From: Diadophis punctatus similis
Taxonomy: Eukaryota; Chordata; Lepidosauria; Squamata; Dipsadidae
Length of the DNA: 64,000 bases
Assembly (NCBI GenBank): GCA_023053685.1
Contig: JALIGW010000005.1
Coordinates: forward strand, 37,816,980-37,880,979
Reading direction: 5' to 3'
In this document: positions 13,001 to 24,224 of the stretch, in pieces
Position numbering within the stretch: position 1 is the stretch's first letter
Layout: every line of letters begins with the position of its first letter
Made by a program: the position numbers and the translations under genes
The notes under the pieces: generated by a model
Databases searched by the model: none
What the model saw: only the letters and a program-made list of their open reading frames with translations
Told to the model about the DNA's origin: nothing

Positions 13001-16000
13001 CTGTTGAACCTCTATTGTGCATTTCTAATAAACCACTAATATATAGCACTGTCATATCAAGTTCTTTGAGAGATGACATGAGAATAGGGGCAGATAGGCT
13101 GAGTTTGGACTAGAAGAAGGGTGTGTTCCTGCATCAGCCTAAAATGACTAATTAGCATTGTTGTTGTTTTTATGTTTTTTTTAATTGAAAAAGTTTTATT
13201 AGTACAGAGTACAAACATTTTTTATTTTTCTCCCCCCTCACCCACCCCCTTCCCTCCCCCCTCCCCCCCCCCCGGACTTCCCAGAGAGAATACAGGGCAT
13301 AATATCAATAAAATAAATTTAAGTTAAATTAAGAAAAGGAAAACTTTAAAATAGTAAAAGAGAAAAAAAAAGAAAAGAAAAACAACAAAAACCCCTCAAC
13401 TCCAAATTGTACATTGATAAATTACATCATTAAACCTCTATCTTTTACATCATCTATGTATAAAGTAATAATAAAAAATAAGAAAATAATAGAAGTAAAG
13501 ATACAAAAAAAATACAGGAAAAACAAAGATAAAATAAAGAAGAAAAATATACAAAGAAAAAAGAACAATTTCTTCCTCCTCCTTTCAATCAACTAGCCTA
13601 GACAGCATCCACTCAGAATTAGATAAAACTTAAATGAATATTACATAAATAATAACTAAATATAAATTACAAAGATCCTAAACTTCATCATGATATTAAT
13701 AACATAATACTACCATACATCAAATTATTTACTTCCAAAAAATTCTAAATCTTAAAAAAGTATTATTAATAATAATAATAATCTCAAATATGCAAAGGAA
13801 AAAGAACAATGTCTTCCTCCTCCTTTCAATCATCTACCCCAGACAACATCTACTCAGAATTTTAAAAAAAACTTAGATGAATATTACAAAAATATACTTC
13901 CAAAAAATTCTAAATCTTTAAAAGGTATTAATAATAGTAATAATCTCAAGGTTAAATAAAACCTGAATAAGTATTACATAGATAATAACTAAATATTAAA
14001 TAGAAAAACTTTTAAACTTCAACATAATGACATAACATTATTATACATCAACTTACATAGAGGAGAAAAAAGGAGAACCTAAGACAAAGGAAAATCCTTC
14101 CTTTGAAACAAATTTTCAAGTCTAATTATAATACTTTATAACTTGATAATTTAGATTAAGGACTCCAAGTCTTCAAAAATTATTAAAAGAAAAGAGTTAA
14201 AGAAAGAAAGGTAAAGAAAGAAGGAAAAGGGAAAAATACAATAATATTAATCTCCATCCATCTAATACATTTCAACACTGCATCTCTTTGTATCTTGATA
14301 GTTGAATCTTTTTGTGTCTTAATGATTTTAAGTTTATCAGCTCGCCTCCCATCTGATCCCGATCCTCCATCTCCTTTTCCACATTTTTCTGACTCTGCCA
14401 ATCACTTTGATTCTTTAAAACTATTTCCATTTGATCCGATAAAGATGGCTTTCCCTCCTCCTCCTCTTCTACTTTCATACATCTTTCTTCTGGAATTTTT
14501 GATATATCAGCCTTTAAAATGTTGACATAAAATTCAGTAGCTTTCTTTATCGTATTCAGCCGGTATCTTTTCCCCAAAAATTTCACCGCTACTCCTGATG
14601 GTGCTTCCCATTTATATTGTAGGTTTAATCTTTTAAATTCATCAATCAAAAAAGTAAATTCTTTTCTAGCTTTAAGCATTTTAGAAGGAATTTCTTTCCA
14701 AATCATAAGCTGCTGACCATTCACCTGAAGATTATTCTTAAATGTCGCCTGTATGATTCTGTTCCGTAAAGCTCTTGTAGTGAAATATATAACAATATCC
14801 CTTGGTAGGTGTTTTTGTTTTGCATACCACGCGTTGACCCTATATATCTTATCAATTTGTGTAGCCAATTCCTCCTTAGACATTCCAGACACCTGCTCCA
14901 GGGCCTCGACCATTCTTCCTTTCAAATCATCATATAATCCCTCCTTCAGTCCTCTCACTCTTATAGCAAATTCCATTCTTCTGAACTGTGTCATCAACAC
15001 CTCTGTTTCAAAATTTACCATGTCCTTTTGAAATTTATTTATATATTCCATCGAGGTTGCCAAAGCTTGTTTATTTGTTTCAATAGTCCTCCAAAACATC
15101 AATATTTGTTGCTAATCCTTTGCAAACCTCTAACATGTCCGTCCTAAGCTGTTGTTCCATATTCTTTAGAGCAACCTGCATTTTTTTTCTATTTCATTAA
15201 TTTTCTGATTAAATTCCAAAATTAAATCATTTTTCATAATCTTTAAAGTACTTAGTAGATTTTCTGGTGTCAAAGACTGTGGAGGTGTTGACTCAGTAAC
15301 AAGTTGCGTTTTAGAAGTGTAACCAAAGGGATAGCCAGCTCTTTTATTCAAAACAATCTTTCCAGACTTTGAAGCCATTGTTGTATTTCCAGAGGGGTAC
15401 AAAGAAAAAGCCAGATCTCTAAAAAGTTCTTTCCAATTTCAAAGGCAGATAGTCTTTTATTTTTAAAAAAGTTATCAGTTGTTATTATAATCCAAAATCG
15501 GGAGACAGAGAGAGAAAAGCCAGTTTTCAGAGAGAAAAGTTTCCATAAGAAAAAAAGCCACAAGTAATATGGAAATCACTTTCACTTCTCCTCCCAGCTT
15601 CTTTAAACGCCGTATTGTTGCTTGTTAACTATTACTTTATTTCTTTTCCAAAGTGAAGGTATTAAAGTTCTTTCCAATTTCAAAGGCAGAAAGTTATTTA
15701 TTTTTTAAAAGTTATCAGTTGTTATTATAATCCAAAATCAGGAGACAGGGAAAGAAAAGCCAATTTTCAGATTCAAAAGTTTCCATAAGAGAAAAAGCCA
15801 CAAGCAAAACGAAAGTCACTTTCACTTCTCCTCCCAGCTTCTTCAAGCGCCATATTGTTGCTTGTTAACTATTACTTTGTTTCTTTTCCAAAGTGAAGGT
15901 TAGCAGAGGGGTTGAAAAAAAAGAAAATTCGATACTTGCCCATCTGAGCTCCTGTTTCTCTCTGTCTGCTTCTTTAAACCATGAAATAATTAGAAGTCCC

Positions 16001-18737
16001 ATTCTGGAAGCAGCGGTGGTTTCGGCATCTTGCTCCGCAAAGGTGGAGGTTCCCGGATTCCCGGAGCAGTAGACAGGCTGCCTGGGGAGCTTTCACCCTT
16101 CGCGCCCCTGGATGGCTCCTAGGGCGCTAGGGAGGCTCTACCCCACCTGTCAGGCTCTCTTCTCTCCCCTTTACCCAGGGCAGAGATTTCCAAGCCGCCA
16201 GACAGCTGTTCTGGCGGCTTGGCAAGGAATCGGGAAGGCGCTCTAAAAGAGCGTCCTCGATGCCGAAAGCCGAAACCGGAAGTCTCTAATTAGCATTGTT
16301 TTGATCTCACCCAATACTGATCCCTTGACTTTACCTCCAACTTAATGGGACTTCGGACTACCTCACTCATAGGCTGATGATAAGATGAAGACAATGTCAT
16401 AGAGACTCAGAAGAAAAATGATGTTGCCAGGACATTTTCATGAAGTAGTTAGATGTAAAGCAGGAAAGACCCTAAATAGGTCTAGCCCTCAACTCGGCCG
16501 AGGACCTGGTTGCCGCCTGGGACAGGGCGGCCGGTGGGGCCTTGGACCGAGTTGTGCCTTTGCGGCCTCTGACTCGGCTCCGATCCCGCTCGGCTCCCTG
16601 GTTTACTGAGGAGCTGAGGGAGATGAAGCGCCGGAAAAGACGCCTAGAGAGCGGTTGGAGGGCCAGTCTCTCTGAATCTGATCGAACACTGGTAAGGTCG
16701 CATATTAAGACCTACCTAGTGGCGATAAAAGCAGAGAAATTGAAGTATTTTTCCGCTCTTATCGTGTCATCAGAGAATCGTCCAACAGCCCTGTTCAGGG
16801 TGACCCGATCCTTACTCCATCAAGAAGCGCAGGAGGATCCCCTGGAAGGCAGGGCTGAGGACTTTGGACAATATCTACATGACAAAATCGCTCAGATTCA
16901 GGGGGAACTGGACTCCAACTGGGTGGATACGGACGCGGTGACAGGGAATAGTCTTGAGAACGTTATCTGGGAAGAGTTTGACTCTGTGACCCCTGAGGAT
17001 GTGGACAAGATTCTGGGGAGGCTCAGTGCAGCCACATGTTTATTGGATCCGTGTCCCTCCTGGTTAGTGCTGGCTACCCGGGAGGTTACACGAGGCTGGC
17101 TCCAGGGAATTATTAACGCCTCTTTGGGGGAGGGTTACTTCCCCACGGCTTTGAAAGAAGCGGTGGTGAGGCCTCTCCTCAAGAAGCCCTCCCTGGACCC
17201 AGCAATTTTAGTTAACTATCGCCCTGTCTCCAACCTTCGCTTCGTGGCGAAGGTTATTGAGAGTGTGGTCGCACGACAGTTTCCCCAGTACTTGGAGGAA
17301 TCATCATACCTAGATCCATTCCAGTCGGGTTTCAGGGCCGGGCACAGCACGGAAACGGCATTGGTCGCATTGGTTGATGATCTCTGGAGGGCTCGGGACA
17401 GGGGTTGTTCCTCTGTCCTGGTCCTATTAGACCTCTCAGCGGCTTTTGATACCATCGACCATGGTATCATGCTGCACCGGCTGGAAGAGTTAGGGATAGG
17501 GGGCACCGTTTTTCGTTGGTTCTCCTCCTTTCTCTCCAACCGGTCGCAGTTTGTATTGGCAGGGGGGCAGAGGTCGTCCTCGAGGCCTCTTACATATGGA
17601 GTGCCCCAGGGGTCGATTCTCTCACCCCTTCTGTTCAACATCTATGTGAAGCCGCTGGGTGAGATCATCCGTGGCTTTGGGGTGAAGTACCATCAGTACG
17701 CCGATGATACACAGCTGTACATTTCCACCCCAGGCCACCCCAATGATGCCCTTGAAGTGATGTCCCGGTGCCTGGAAGCTGGGCAGATCTGGATGGGGAG
17801 AAACCGACTTAGGCTCAACCCTTCCAAGATGGAGTGGCTGTGGTTCCCAGCATCACGATATAGTCAGATGATTCCATCTCTGACTATCGGGGGTGAGTCT
17901 CTAGCCCCCGCCGAAAGGGCTCGCAATCTGGGTGTCCTCCTGGATCCACAGCTGTCCTTAGAGGACCATCTGACAGCTGTGACCAGGGCGGCCTTTTATC
18001 AGGTCCGCCTGATACGCCAATTGCGGCCCTTTCTGGATCGGGATTCCCTGTGCACAGTCACCCATGCCCTGGTCACGTCGCGTCTGGACTACTGTAATGC
18101 TCTCTACATGGGGCTCCCCATGAAGAGCACCCGGAGGCTCCAACTGATCCAGAATGCGGCCGCGCGGGTGGTTTCGGGGGCTAATTGGTGCTCCCATATA
18201 ACACCCCTCCTGCGCAAGCTGCACTGGCTTCCGGTGATCTACCGGGTGCCCTTCAAGGTGCTTGTTACTACCTTTAAAGCGCTCCATGGCATTGGACCTA
18301 GGTATCTCCGAGACCGCCTGCTGCCACAAACTGCCTCCCATCGACCAGTGCACTCCCACAGAGAGGGCCTCCTCGGGGTGCCATCAGCCAAGCAGTGTAG
18401 GCTGGTGACGCCCAGGGGGAGGGCCTTCTCTGTGGGAGCACCCACCCTCTGGAATCAGCTCCCTCCAGACTTAAGAACAATTCACGACCTGTCCACCTTC
18501 CGCCGTGCCCTCAAGACGCATTATTTTTATCAAGCCGGGCTGGCGTGAAAAAGTTTTTGGGGTTTTTAAATTTTTAAGATTTTACTAAATTTTAATTGTA
18601 TTAAATTAGGGCCATATTGAATATTTTATTTTAAATGTATTTTAATGTTTTTTACTTGGCTTAAATGTATTTTAATGTTTTTTACTTGGCTGTTCACCGC
18701 CCTGAGTCCCCTGGAGAAGGGCGGTATATAAATTTAA

Positions 18738-18772
<35 letters not shown>

Positions 18773-19357
18773 AATAGAAACTAAACAAAATACATAGCTT
18801 TAGAATTATGGGTAAACTCGGAAAATACCCCTAACTCAACCACCTTAATAGCTTAGTATATTATTATGTATGACTCTTTTTTCCCTTTGCAGGCAACAGG
18901 CTGGGTCTTTGTGCTGCTAGTAACTCTGCTGGCTTTCCTTGCCCGAGCCATACGTCCCTGCTTTACTCAATCTGCCTTTTTGAAGAGCAAATATTGGTCC
19001 CACTACATTGACATTGAGCGGAAACTCTTTGAAGAGACATGTACAAAACATGCTAAGAGCTTTGCCAAGGTTTGCGTCCAGCAATTCTTTGAGAACATGA
19101 ACAAAGACCCCTTCATGGGCCACACGCATATGCACGCTCCTGAGAAGGCACCATCAGACTCAGAGGAAGAAAAGGAACAACTGCTGGGCATCGTAGATCA
19201 AGGAACCATGAACAAGCTTCTGAAGAACTGGCACAACTGTAAGCCCCCTTTGTGTCTCAATCAAGAGCTGATGCAAAATGGAACCAGTTGGACAAGAGAA
19301 ATTGCACAGCCTTGTCCATCAAGGAAAGAGTATGCAGCCTATTACAGCAAAGTTTGA
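10033..19357 (+). CDS. CALHM1: Calcium homeostasis modulator 1 (CALHM1), 2 coding exons
   Basis: Coding exons are 10033..10581 (183 codons) and 18893..19357 (154 codons plus stop), a 337-aa protein (human 346). The 8.3-kb intron is GT-AG, phase 0. The ATG at 10033 sits in a good context (AAGAAGATGG) and gives [21 protein letters not shown], nearly identical to the mammalian N-terminus. Visible features: E16 in the N-terminal pore helix; C41/C43 (CPC motif), C126 and C159, matching the two extracellular disulfides; an N-S-S sequon at N139; four membrane segments; cytosolic C-terminus with the conserved [18 protein letters not shown] and a C-terminal YYSKV. Family knowledge: pore subunit of the voltage-gated ATP-release channel of taste cells, heteromeric with CALHM3, also expressed in brain. 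Odd: the segment human LLDGKC reads LLHGEC here, so the position of Asp121 is His120. Otherwise intact. Confidence 0.96.
11588..12135. repeat. Possible dispersed repeat in CALHM1 intron
   Basis: This part of the intron differs in composition from its surroundings and reads like interspersed-repeat sequence (begins TGTTAGGGTTCCAAG, contains CCTCCAGGTGCAGGGCAG). I see no inverted ends, target duplication or intact ORF, and no second copy in the window. Assignment as a repeat is an impression only. Confidence 0.3.
13561..13960. repeat. Imperfect direct repeat in the 3' region of the L1-derived element
   Basis: The segment starting AAAAGAACAATTTCTTCCTC near 13560 recurs near 13800 as AAAAGAACAATGTCTTCCTC. 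Both are followed by TCCACTCAGAATT-like text and by the block TACTTCCAAAAAATTCTAAA. The unit is roughly 240 bp, with an internal deletion in the second copy. Confidence 0.7.
14272..15378 (-). pseudogene. L1 ORF1 (RNA-binding protein), two frameshifts
   Basis: From the ATG at 15378 ([18 protein letters not shown]) the frame runs to an A8 tract near 15180 where it shifts, and it shifts again near 15100; the main open part is 14272..15102. Diagnostic L1 ORF1p features are [42 protein letters not shown] (RRM) and [17 protein letters not shown] (C-terminal domain). In L1, ORF1p is the trimeric RNA chaperone that coats the element RNA. The frameshifts show this copy is dead. Confidence 0.75.
15425..15900 (-). 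repeat. Two tandem 242-bp units in the L1 5' region
   Basis: The block beginning GTTCTTTCCAATTTCAAAGG at 15425 repeats at 15667, exactly 242 bp later, and both units end TTCTTTTCCAAAGTGAAGGT. Identity by eye is about 90 percent. They lie just 5' of ORF1 on the element's coding strand, the position of promoter monomers in rodent L1. Confidence 0.85.
16468..18774 (+). mobile_element. 5'-truncated CR1/L2-type LINE with complete reverse transcriptase frame
   Basis: The element starts within the end of the endonuclease domain, carries an open RT frame (16542-18548), and ends in a short 3' UTR with CACCGCCCTGAGTCCCCTGG, GGCGGTATATAAATTTAATA and (AAAT)n, the usual squamate tail. It lies sense-oriented in the CALHM1 intron, 118 bp upstream of exon 2. 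No clear target duplication was found, as is common for this clade. Lack of stops suggests recent insertion. Confidence 0.85.
16542..18548 (+). CDS. LINE reverse transcriptase (CR1/L2 clade), 668 codons, uninterrupted
   Basis: The protein contains the RT motifs in order: [47 protein letters not shown] with the first catalytic Asp, [16 protein letters not shown], and QYADDTQLY with the catalytic Asp pair, followed by the thumb and a C-terminal region typical of the CR1/L2 group. The apurinic endonuclease domain is missing because of 5' truncation, so this copy could not move alone although the RT looks intact. The ATG at 16542 is only the first in frame, not necessarily a real start. It is a transposon protein, not a host gene. 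Confidence 0.88.
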   Translation: MDRVVPLRPLTRLRSRSAPWFTEELREMKRRKRRLESGWRASLSESDRTLVRSHIKTYLVAIKAEKLKYFSALIVSSENRPTALFRVTRSLLHQEAQEDPLEGRAEDFGQYLHDKIAQIQGELDSNWVDTDAVTGNSLENVIWEEFDSVTPEDVDKILGRLSAATCLLDPCPSWLVLATREVTRGWLQGIINASLGEGYFPTALKEAVVRPLLKKPSLDPAILVNYRPVSNLRFVAKVIESVVARQFPQYLEESSYLDPFQSGFRAGHSTETALVALVDDLWRARDRGCSSVLVLLDLSAAFDTIDHGIMLHRLEELGIGGTVFRWFSSFLSNRSQFVLAGGQRSSSRPLTYGVPQGSILSPLLFNIYVKPLGEIIRGFGVKYHQYADDTQLYISTPGHPNDALEVMSRCLEAGQIWMGRNRLRLNPSKMEWLWFPASRYSQMIPSLTIGGESLAPAERARNLGVLLDPQLSLEDHLTAVTRAAFYQVRLIRQLRPFLDRDSLCTVTHALVTSRLDYCNALYMGLPMKSTRRLQLIQNAAARVVSGANWCSHITPLLRKLHWLPVIYRVPFKVLVTTFKALHGIGPRYLRDRLLPQTASHRPVHSHREGLLGVPSAKQCRLVTPRGRAFSVGAPTLWNQLPPDLRTIHDLSTFRRALKTHYFYQAGLA

Positions 19358-21548
19358 GTACAGACAGGCTGAGAACAAAGAACACAAAATCATTACAGGG
19401 AACAGTTTCTGGATGCATCCTCTTGTAGACTAGATTTTGCCATTTTTCCAGATGTATAGCTAGAAGTCACATCCTCCCACCACTCAACAGTTTATCATTT
19501 ATTTTATTGGAAAAAATGGCTGTAGACTATTTTCTCACATTTATAGCAGCAGCAGGTCTTATTACATATGGTCCCAAAAATTCTTATTTATTTATTTATT
19601 TACCGAAAGGCTGTATGCTGAATTTCCAGTGAGCACCAAAAAGTCATATAACTGATATATTTTTACATTTTACCTGAAAAGGGCAACACAGAGTAAATAA
19701 TACTACCATTTAATACTGTCAGACATTTCTTAAAGCAAATATATTCATATTCATGAGTAGGCATAAATTACGCAAATACAGAAACATATTTCAAAGACAC
19801 TAGAGGGCGTTATAAACCAGTAAGAAATGCCTTCAATATTAAGTAATCATCTCCAGACCAAAACCTACATTATGTCACAAACATTTTGAAATAATTTGCA
19901 GGGGTTTCTTCATTTCAACATTATACTTAATTTTGTATGAAAAGTCAAATAATTTTATGCTTGTGATATCGATATGCTAAATTAATACTGTTAGAATATA
20001 CCTTTCCTTTTCTCTATTTCCAATATTCTAAGTTATGTAAACAATATAATATTTTAATTAATACTGTACAAATACTAGTGTACATAAACAATGTAATATA
20101 TCAAAAAGGAAATAAATCACACAACAGGAGGGAACCTTCAACAGGTATCCCTGGAAAGGGATAGATCCATCTAAGCACCAGCTAAGGTTTTATAGGTTAC
20201 ATCAACACCTTGAATTGCACTCCACAACATATAGTAAATGTGCAACATTCCCAGAAGTTTGGTGATGTAACAATACAAAGCCTGCTATTTAAGCACAGAA
20301 GCCTCCTCATTATGGGCAGCTAAGGCTTTCCAGGTGATCTTCAAAAGGCCTACTTTTGATCAATGAGATGATGGGAAATTTGTTTTGAGAGAGATGTCAC
20401 TGATAAATAGTGGTTGAAGCTATAGTAGGCCCACAGGACTGTGTTTTTCCTGACTTTTGTTTAAGTGTATTGTATATGCTCCTTTCTCCTAAAAAGCTAC
20501 AGGCTGTGATCTTGATAATAATATTTGTACAGGTTCAGCAGGTATTACAGGAATGCTCAAAGACACAGGAAATGTTTCGATGAATTCATGTTCATTCAAC
20601 ATTCAATGCACACTCAGCATCCAACAACATGCACCTCACCATAAGCCTAATATGCAGGCGAGCAAACAAACACAGATACTATGCTTTCCAGCACAGTTTT
20701 TTGCAGTAAGAGATAAATCTATCTACATACCCAAATTCTCGTTGTCGTGACTTTTAACTGGACAAAATGTTGCATCATTGGTCAACAATTTTTGAATCAA
20801 GGTGCCTCATATGATCTAACTTACAAAATATGTACATTAGGCAAAATAAATTTAAGTATGAGAGCGTACTCCAAGTTTATTTATTTAATGGTTTATATAT
20901 TTAATAACACAAATTAAAGTATTAAAATGTATTCCAAGTGGTTTGCTTATTTAGTTAATACACAGAACCACTTTTTTCTTAACATCCTCAAAGGAGAAGT
21001 TTTGCTGATGTCAATTAATCATTAAGTACCCAGCCACAGTTTAAAGCATTGGAAGAAAAAATACAAAACCTGGCATAAACAAACATTCTTATTACATTCT
21101 ATACAGTATTAAGGATATTATTGTTGTACATTTAGAACTTTTGCTTACTAATCGGATCATAATACTAAAGTGTCATACTAAATTTTGTTAATGGTTTGTT
21201 GTTATTATTAATATTTTCTACCAAGCGAAAATAATTCTGTATCTTCTGGCTGTACTTTTTTTCCTAAGCAAGAGGAACCAAATTTTCTATATAATGAAAT
21301 CTACATTTCAAAAAATGCAATTGTACCTGTCATCCGTAAAGAAAATGTTGATTATTTGATGATGATGATGATGATGAAGGTGATGATGTTATCCATTCAG
21401 ACATGTCTGAGTCTTGGCGATTCAATGGGCCAGGTTAGAAATTAATCATCACTTTCATAATGATTGCCATACCAGCTTTGTAATTATGTAAGAGAGAAAA
21501 AAAACACTGAAGGAATTTTTATTGACACCAATTTCTCTTAGAGATGCA

Positions 21549-22218
21549 TGTAATCCTCATCTTACAACAGTTTGTTTAGGGTCTGTTCAAAATTACAATG
21601 GCACTGAAAAAAGTGACTTTTGACTGTTTTTCACACTTACTGGTCAGTGTGGCATCCCCATGGTCACATGATCAACATTCAAACGCTTGGCAACTGACTC
21701 GTATTTATGACGATTGCAGTGTCCTGGGGTCATGTGATCACCTTTTGTGAACTTCTGACAAGCAAAGTCAATGGAGAGGAGAAGCCACTTAACAACTGCG
21801 TTATTAACTTATTTATTTATTTTTATTTTATTTTGTGAGATTTATATACCGCCTCACAATGCAAGCACTCTCTAAGCGGTTTACACCAGTAAGCAATGTA
21901 TATTATTTATATTTCCCCCAACAATCTGGGTCCTCATTTTACCTACCTCGGAAGGATGGAAGGCTGAGTCAACCTTGAGCGGTGACATTTGAACCGCTGA
22001 CCTGCGAATCGGTCAGCTAAAGTGACCTGCAGTACTGCCTCTAACCGCTGCGCCACCTCGGCTCTTATATCTCTTATAACTTAACTTAACTACAGTGATT
22101 CTCTTAACAACGGTAGCAAGAAAAGTCATAAAACGGGGCAAAACTCACTTAACAACTGTCTCACTAAGGAACAGAAATTTTGCCTCAATTGTGGTCGAAA
22201 GTCAAGGACTACTTGTGG
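21549..22218. mobile_element. MITE with 'tacaggtagtcctcgactta'-type ends, split by a Sauria SINE
   Basis: The two outer parts (21549-21808 and 22065-22218) join into one element that matches copies at 36912, 38578 and 53709. Shared motifs are CCATGGTCACATGATCA, GCAGTGTCCTGGGGTCATGT, GGCAAAACTCACTTAACAA and an end reading GTCAAGGACTAC. No ORF is present. It is a non-autonomous DNA-transposon-like family; I cannot assign the superfamily. Confidence 0.65.
21809..22064 (-). mobile_element. Sauria SINE, - orientation, inside a MITE
   Basis: On the - strand it begins GAGCCGAGGTGGCGCAGCGG and continues through CAGATTGTTGGGGGAAAT, CTTAGAGAGTGCTTGCATTG and GAGGCGGTATATAAATC to an (AAAT)n tail. It is complete from head to tail. 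Confidence 0.88.
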
Positions 22219-22658
22219 TATCCATCAGTTTAACTGGAATATAACTGAAAAATCCAGTATATAAGCCCTAGGGTTTTTTTTTTTTAAGAATGCTATCGTT
22301 TAGCTTCCTTTCATTCCTATTGTAGTTCCCATCCTGAGCCGAATCATCTGATCCTAGATACAGAGGCATGTATCCATTGTGTTCCTAATGAACCCATGAA
22401 TTACTGTACAGTATAACAAGTTTTGCAAGGGGGTTGAATCAACATGAGAATATAATCACTCATTGCACGGCCATTTAATTTTACTTATCACTTTAGTAAA
22501 TGCATTGGGTTTTGAATATGCAAAAGGTTATCATAACCATTCTCTATTTGCAAGAGAAAGTAATCACCCCCCCCAAAAAAGACAAGAACACCAGCAGTTT
22601 TTTAGACATTTAAAAATAAAAGCTGGCTATAATGAGTCATGTTCTTCACTTTACAGAA

Positions 22659-22762
22659 TTTATTTATTTATTTATTTAGGATTCTTATATGCCGCCCTAC
22701 TCCCTGGGGACTCAAGGCGGCGTACAACATTTGAAGAACCACTAAACAATACAATTTAAAAC
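22659..22762 (-). mobile_element. CR1/L2-type LINE 3'-end fragment
   Basis: About 100 bp with (TTTA)n followed by TTCTTATATGCCGCCCTACTC and GACTCAAGGCGGCGTACAAC, the reverse complement of a squamate CR1/L2-type 3' tail. Only the extreme 3' end is present. Confidence 0.6.
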
Positions 22763-22788
22763 AATTTAATGTTTTATTAATGTCCAAT

Positions 22789-22991
<203 letters not shown>

Positions 22992-23965
22992 CCAAAGAGG
23001 GGTAATACTCCAGTTCTGGTATCTATTTTATCTGTTCATAAATTGTTTTATGGGTTAGCGTCTGAACTTCAACATTGGCTGGCAAAGCTTTCTGCCTCGC
23101 TTTCTAAAATAGTTTTAAATTCTAAAAAAGGAAATGGGAAGCTATATCTTTATCATACAAACGCATTTTAAAATTATTTTATTTCAACAAAATAAAGATA
23201 ATAAGCATAGTAAATAAGATAAGTAAAGTAAAGAATTAATCACAAGCCTAACTGATACTTCCAAAAACATCTATCAACCATATATTAGGGATATCATGTA
23301 GGGGCTGCAAAATTAGCTCAAATACAAAAAACCCCTCTGTTTTTCATCTCTTTTCGTTCCTTCTTTTTCTCTCTGTATTCTGTTTCCGGTGTATACTAGC
23401 ACAATTTCTTCTCACTCTCTCTAGCAACTTTCTAATAGCAAGACTAATCTTGATTTTAAACATACTCCTGACTCTTTAATTAATTACTGACACAAATATC
23501 ATAGCAGATGTTAGCTATCTGCAATGTTATAGCCACATAAACATGGCAGCCACTGTCTAAGGGCTGTTATCTTTTGCTCGCTCGCTCTCTTTTTCTTTTT
23601 GTGGTGACAGTTAACGTAATATAAACCTCTGGGACTGTATTTTTAAGTTGTTATCTGTTACTCCAGCTGTCTGCAATCATACTGAAACCAGGAATCTCTT
23701 CCTATATAAATAAAAAGCCCTGTAATGGCAAAGCTGTGATGATGATAAATAGAAGTTAAATGCAATTATTGGACAAGATATATTGCATCAGTCTCTCATC
23801 TGCTTTTATGATTATAAATGGAAAATTGATATTTATGATTACATATGGGGAAATGGTCAAAACAGAGTCAGTTCAGAACATTTTGTTGCCTGAGTTAAAG
23901 TAGCAAATAGAATCTACAGATTCTTGCATACAACATCCGACATTTAACTGCATTATACCCAAGAT

Positions 23966-24128
23966 ATACAGATTAACAGAGTTGGAAGGGACCTTGCAGG
24001 TCATCTAGTCCAACCCCTATATCAGGGGACCCTATCAGCAGGAGACCCTATATCTGTCTCTACATGGGATCAAACTCACAACCTCCTGATTGTGAGGCAA
24101 GAGCTCCACCACTAGGCCACAGTATCTG
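23966..24128 (-). mobile_element. CR1-tailed SINE with tRNA-like head
   Basis: On the - strand the head reads GTGGCCTAGTGGTGGAGCTC with a B-box-like GTGAGTTTGATCCC, and the tail reads ACTAGATGACCTGCAAGGTC followed by CCTTCCAACTCTG, the classic CR1 3' end. A tRNA head joined to a CR1 tail indicates a SINE mobilised by CR1. Confidence 0.65.
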
Positions 24129-24224
24129 GGCAATGGTCTGCACTAAAGCAGAAAACTCTAGAAGTGCCTCTTTCTTTCCTTGACAATAACAATATTGATA
24201 AATGAAGTACTTAACAATCTGCTA

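Larger units (their letters stand above)
13163..16285 (-). mobile_element. Full-length L1-derived insertion with ORF1 but no ORF2 (HAL1-like)
   Basis: The insertion is bounded by an exact 15-bp duplication CTAATTAGCATTGTT (13148-13162 and 16286-16300). On the - strand it reads: GC-rich 5' end (about 16285-15990), two tandem 242-bp units (about 15900-15425), an L1 ORF1 (15378-14272) and an A-rich 3' region ending next to T runs on the + strand at 13168. No reverse transcriptase or endonuclease sequence is present. With target duplications on both sides, the ORF2-less structure is probably how the element inserted rather than a later deletion. It sits inside the CALHM1 intron, opposite to the gene. 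Confidence 0.8.

Noticed and set aside
15425..15900. Tandem repeats as a CRISPR-like or satellite array
   Set aside because: Only two long units exist, without spacers, and they sit at the 5' end of an L1-derived insertion.
16542..18548. A 668-aa open frame as a possible host gene
   Set aside because: It contains all LINE reverse transcriptase motifs and ends in a LINE tail, so it is a transposon ORF in the CALHM1 intron.
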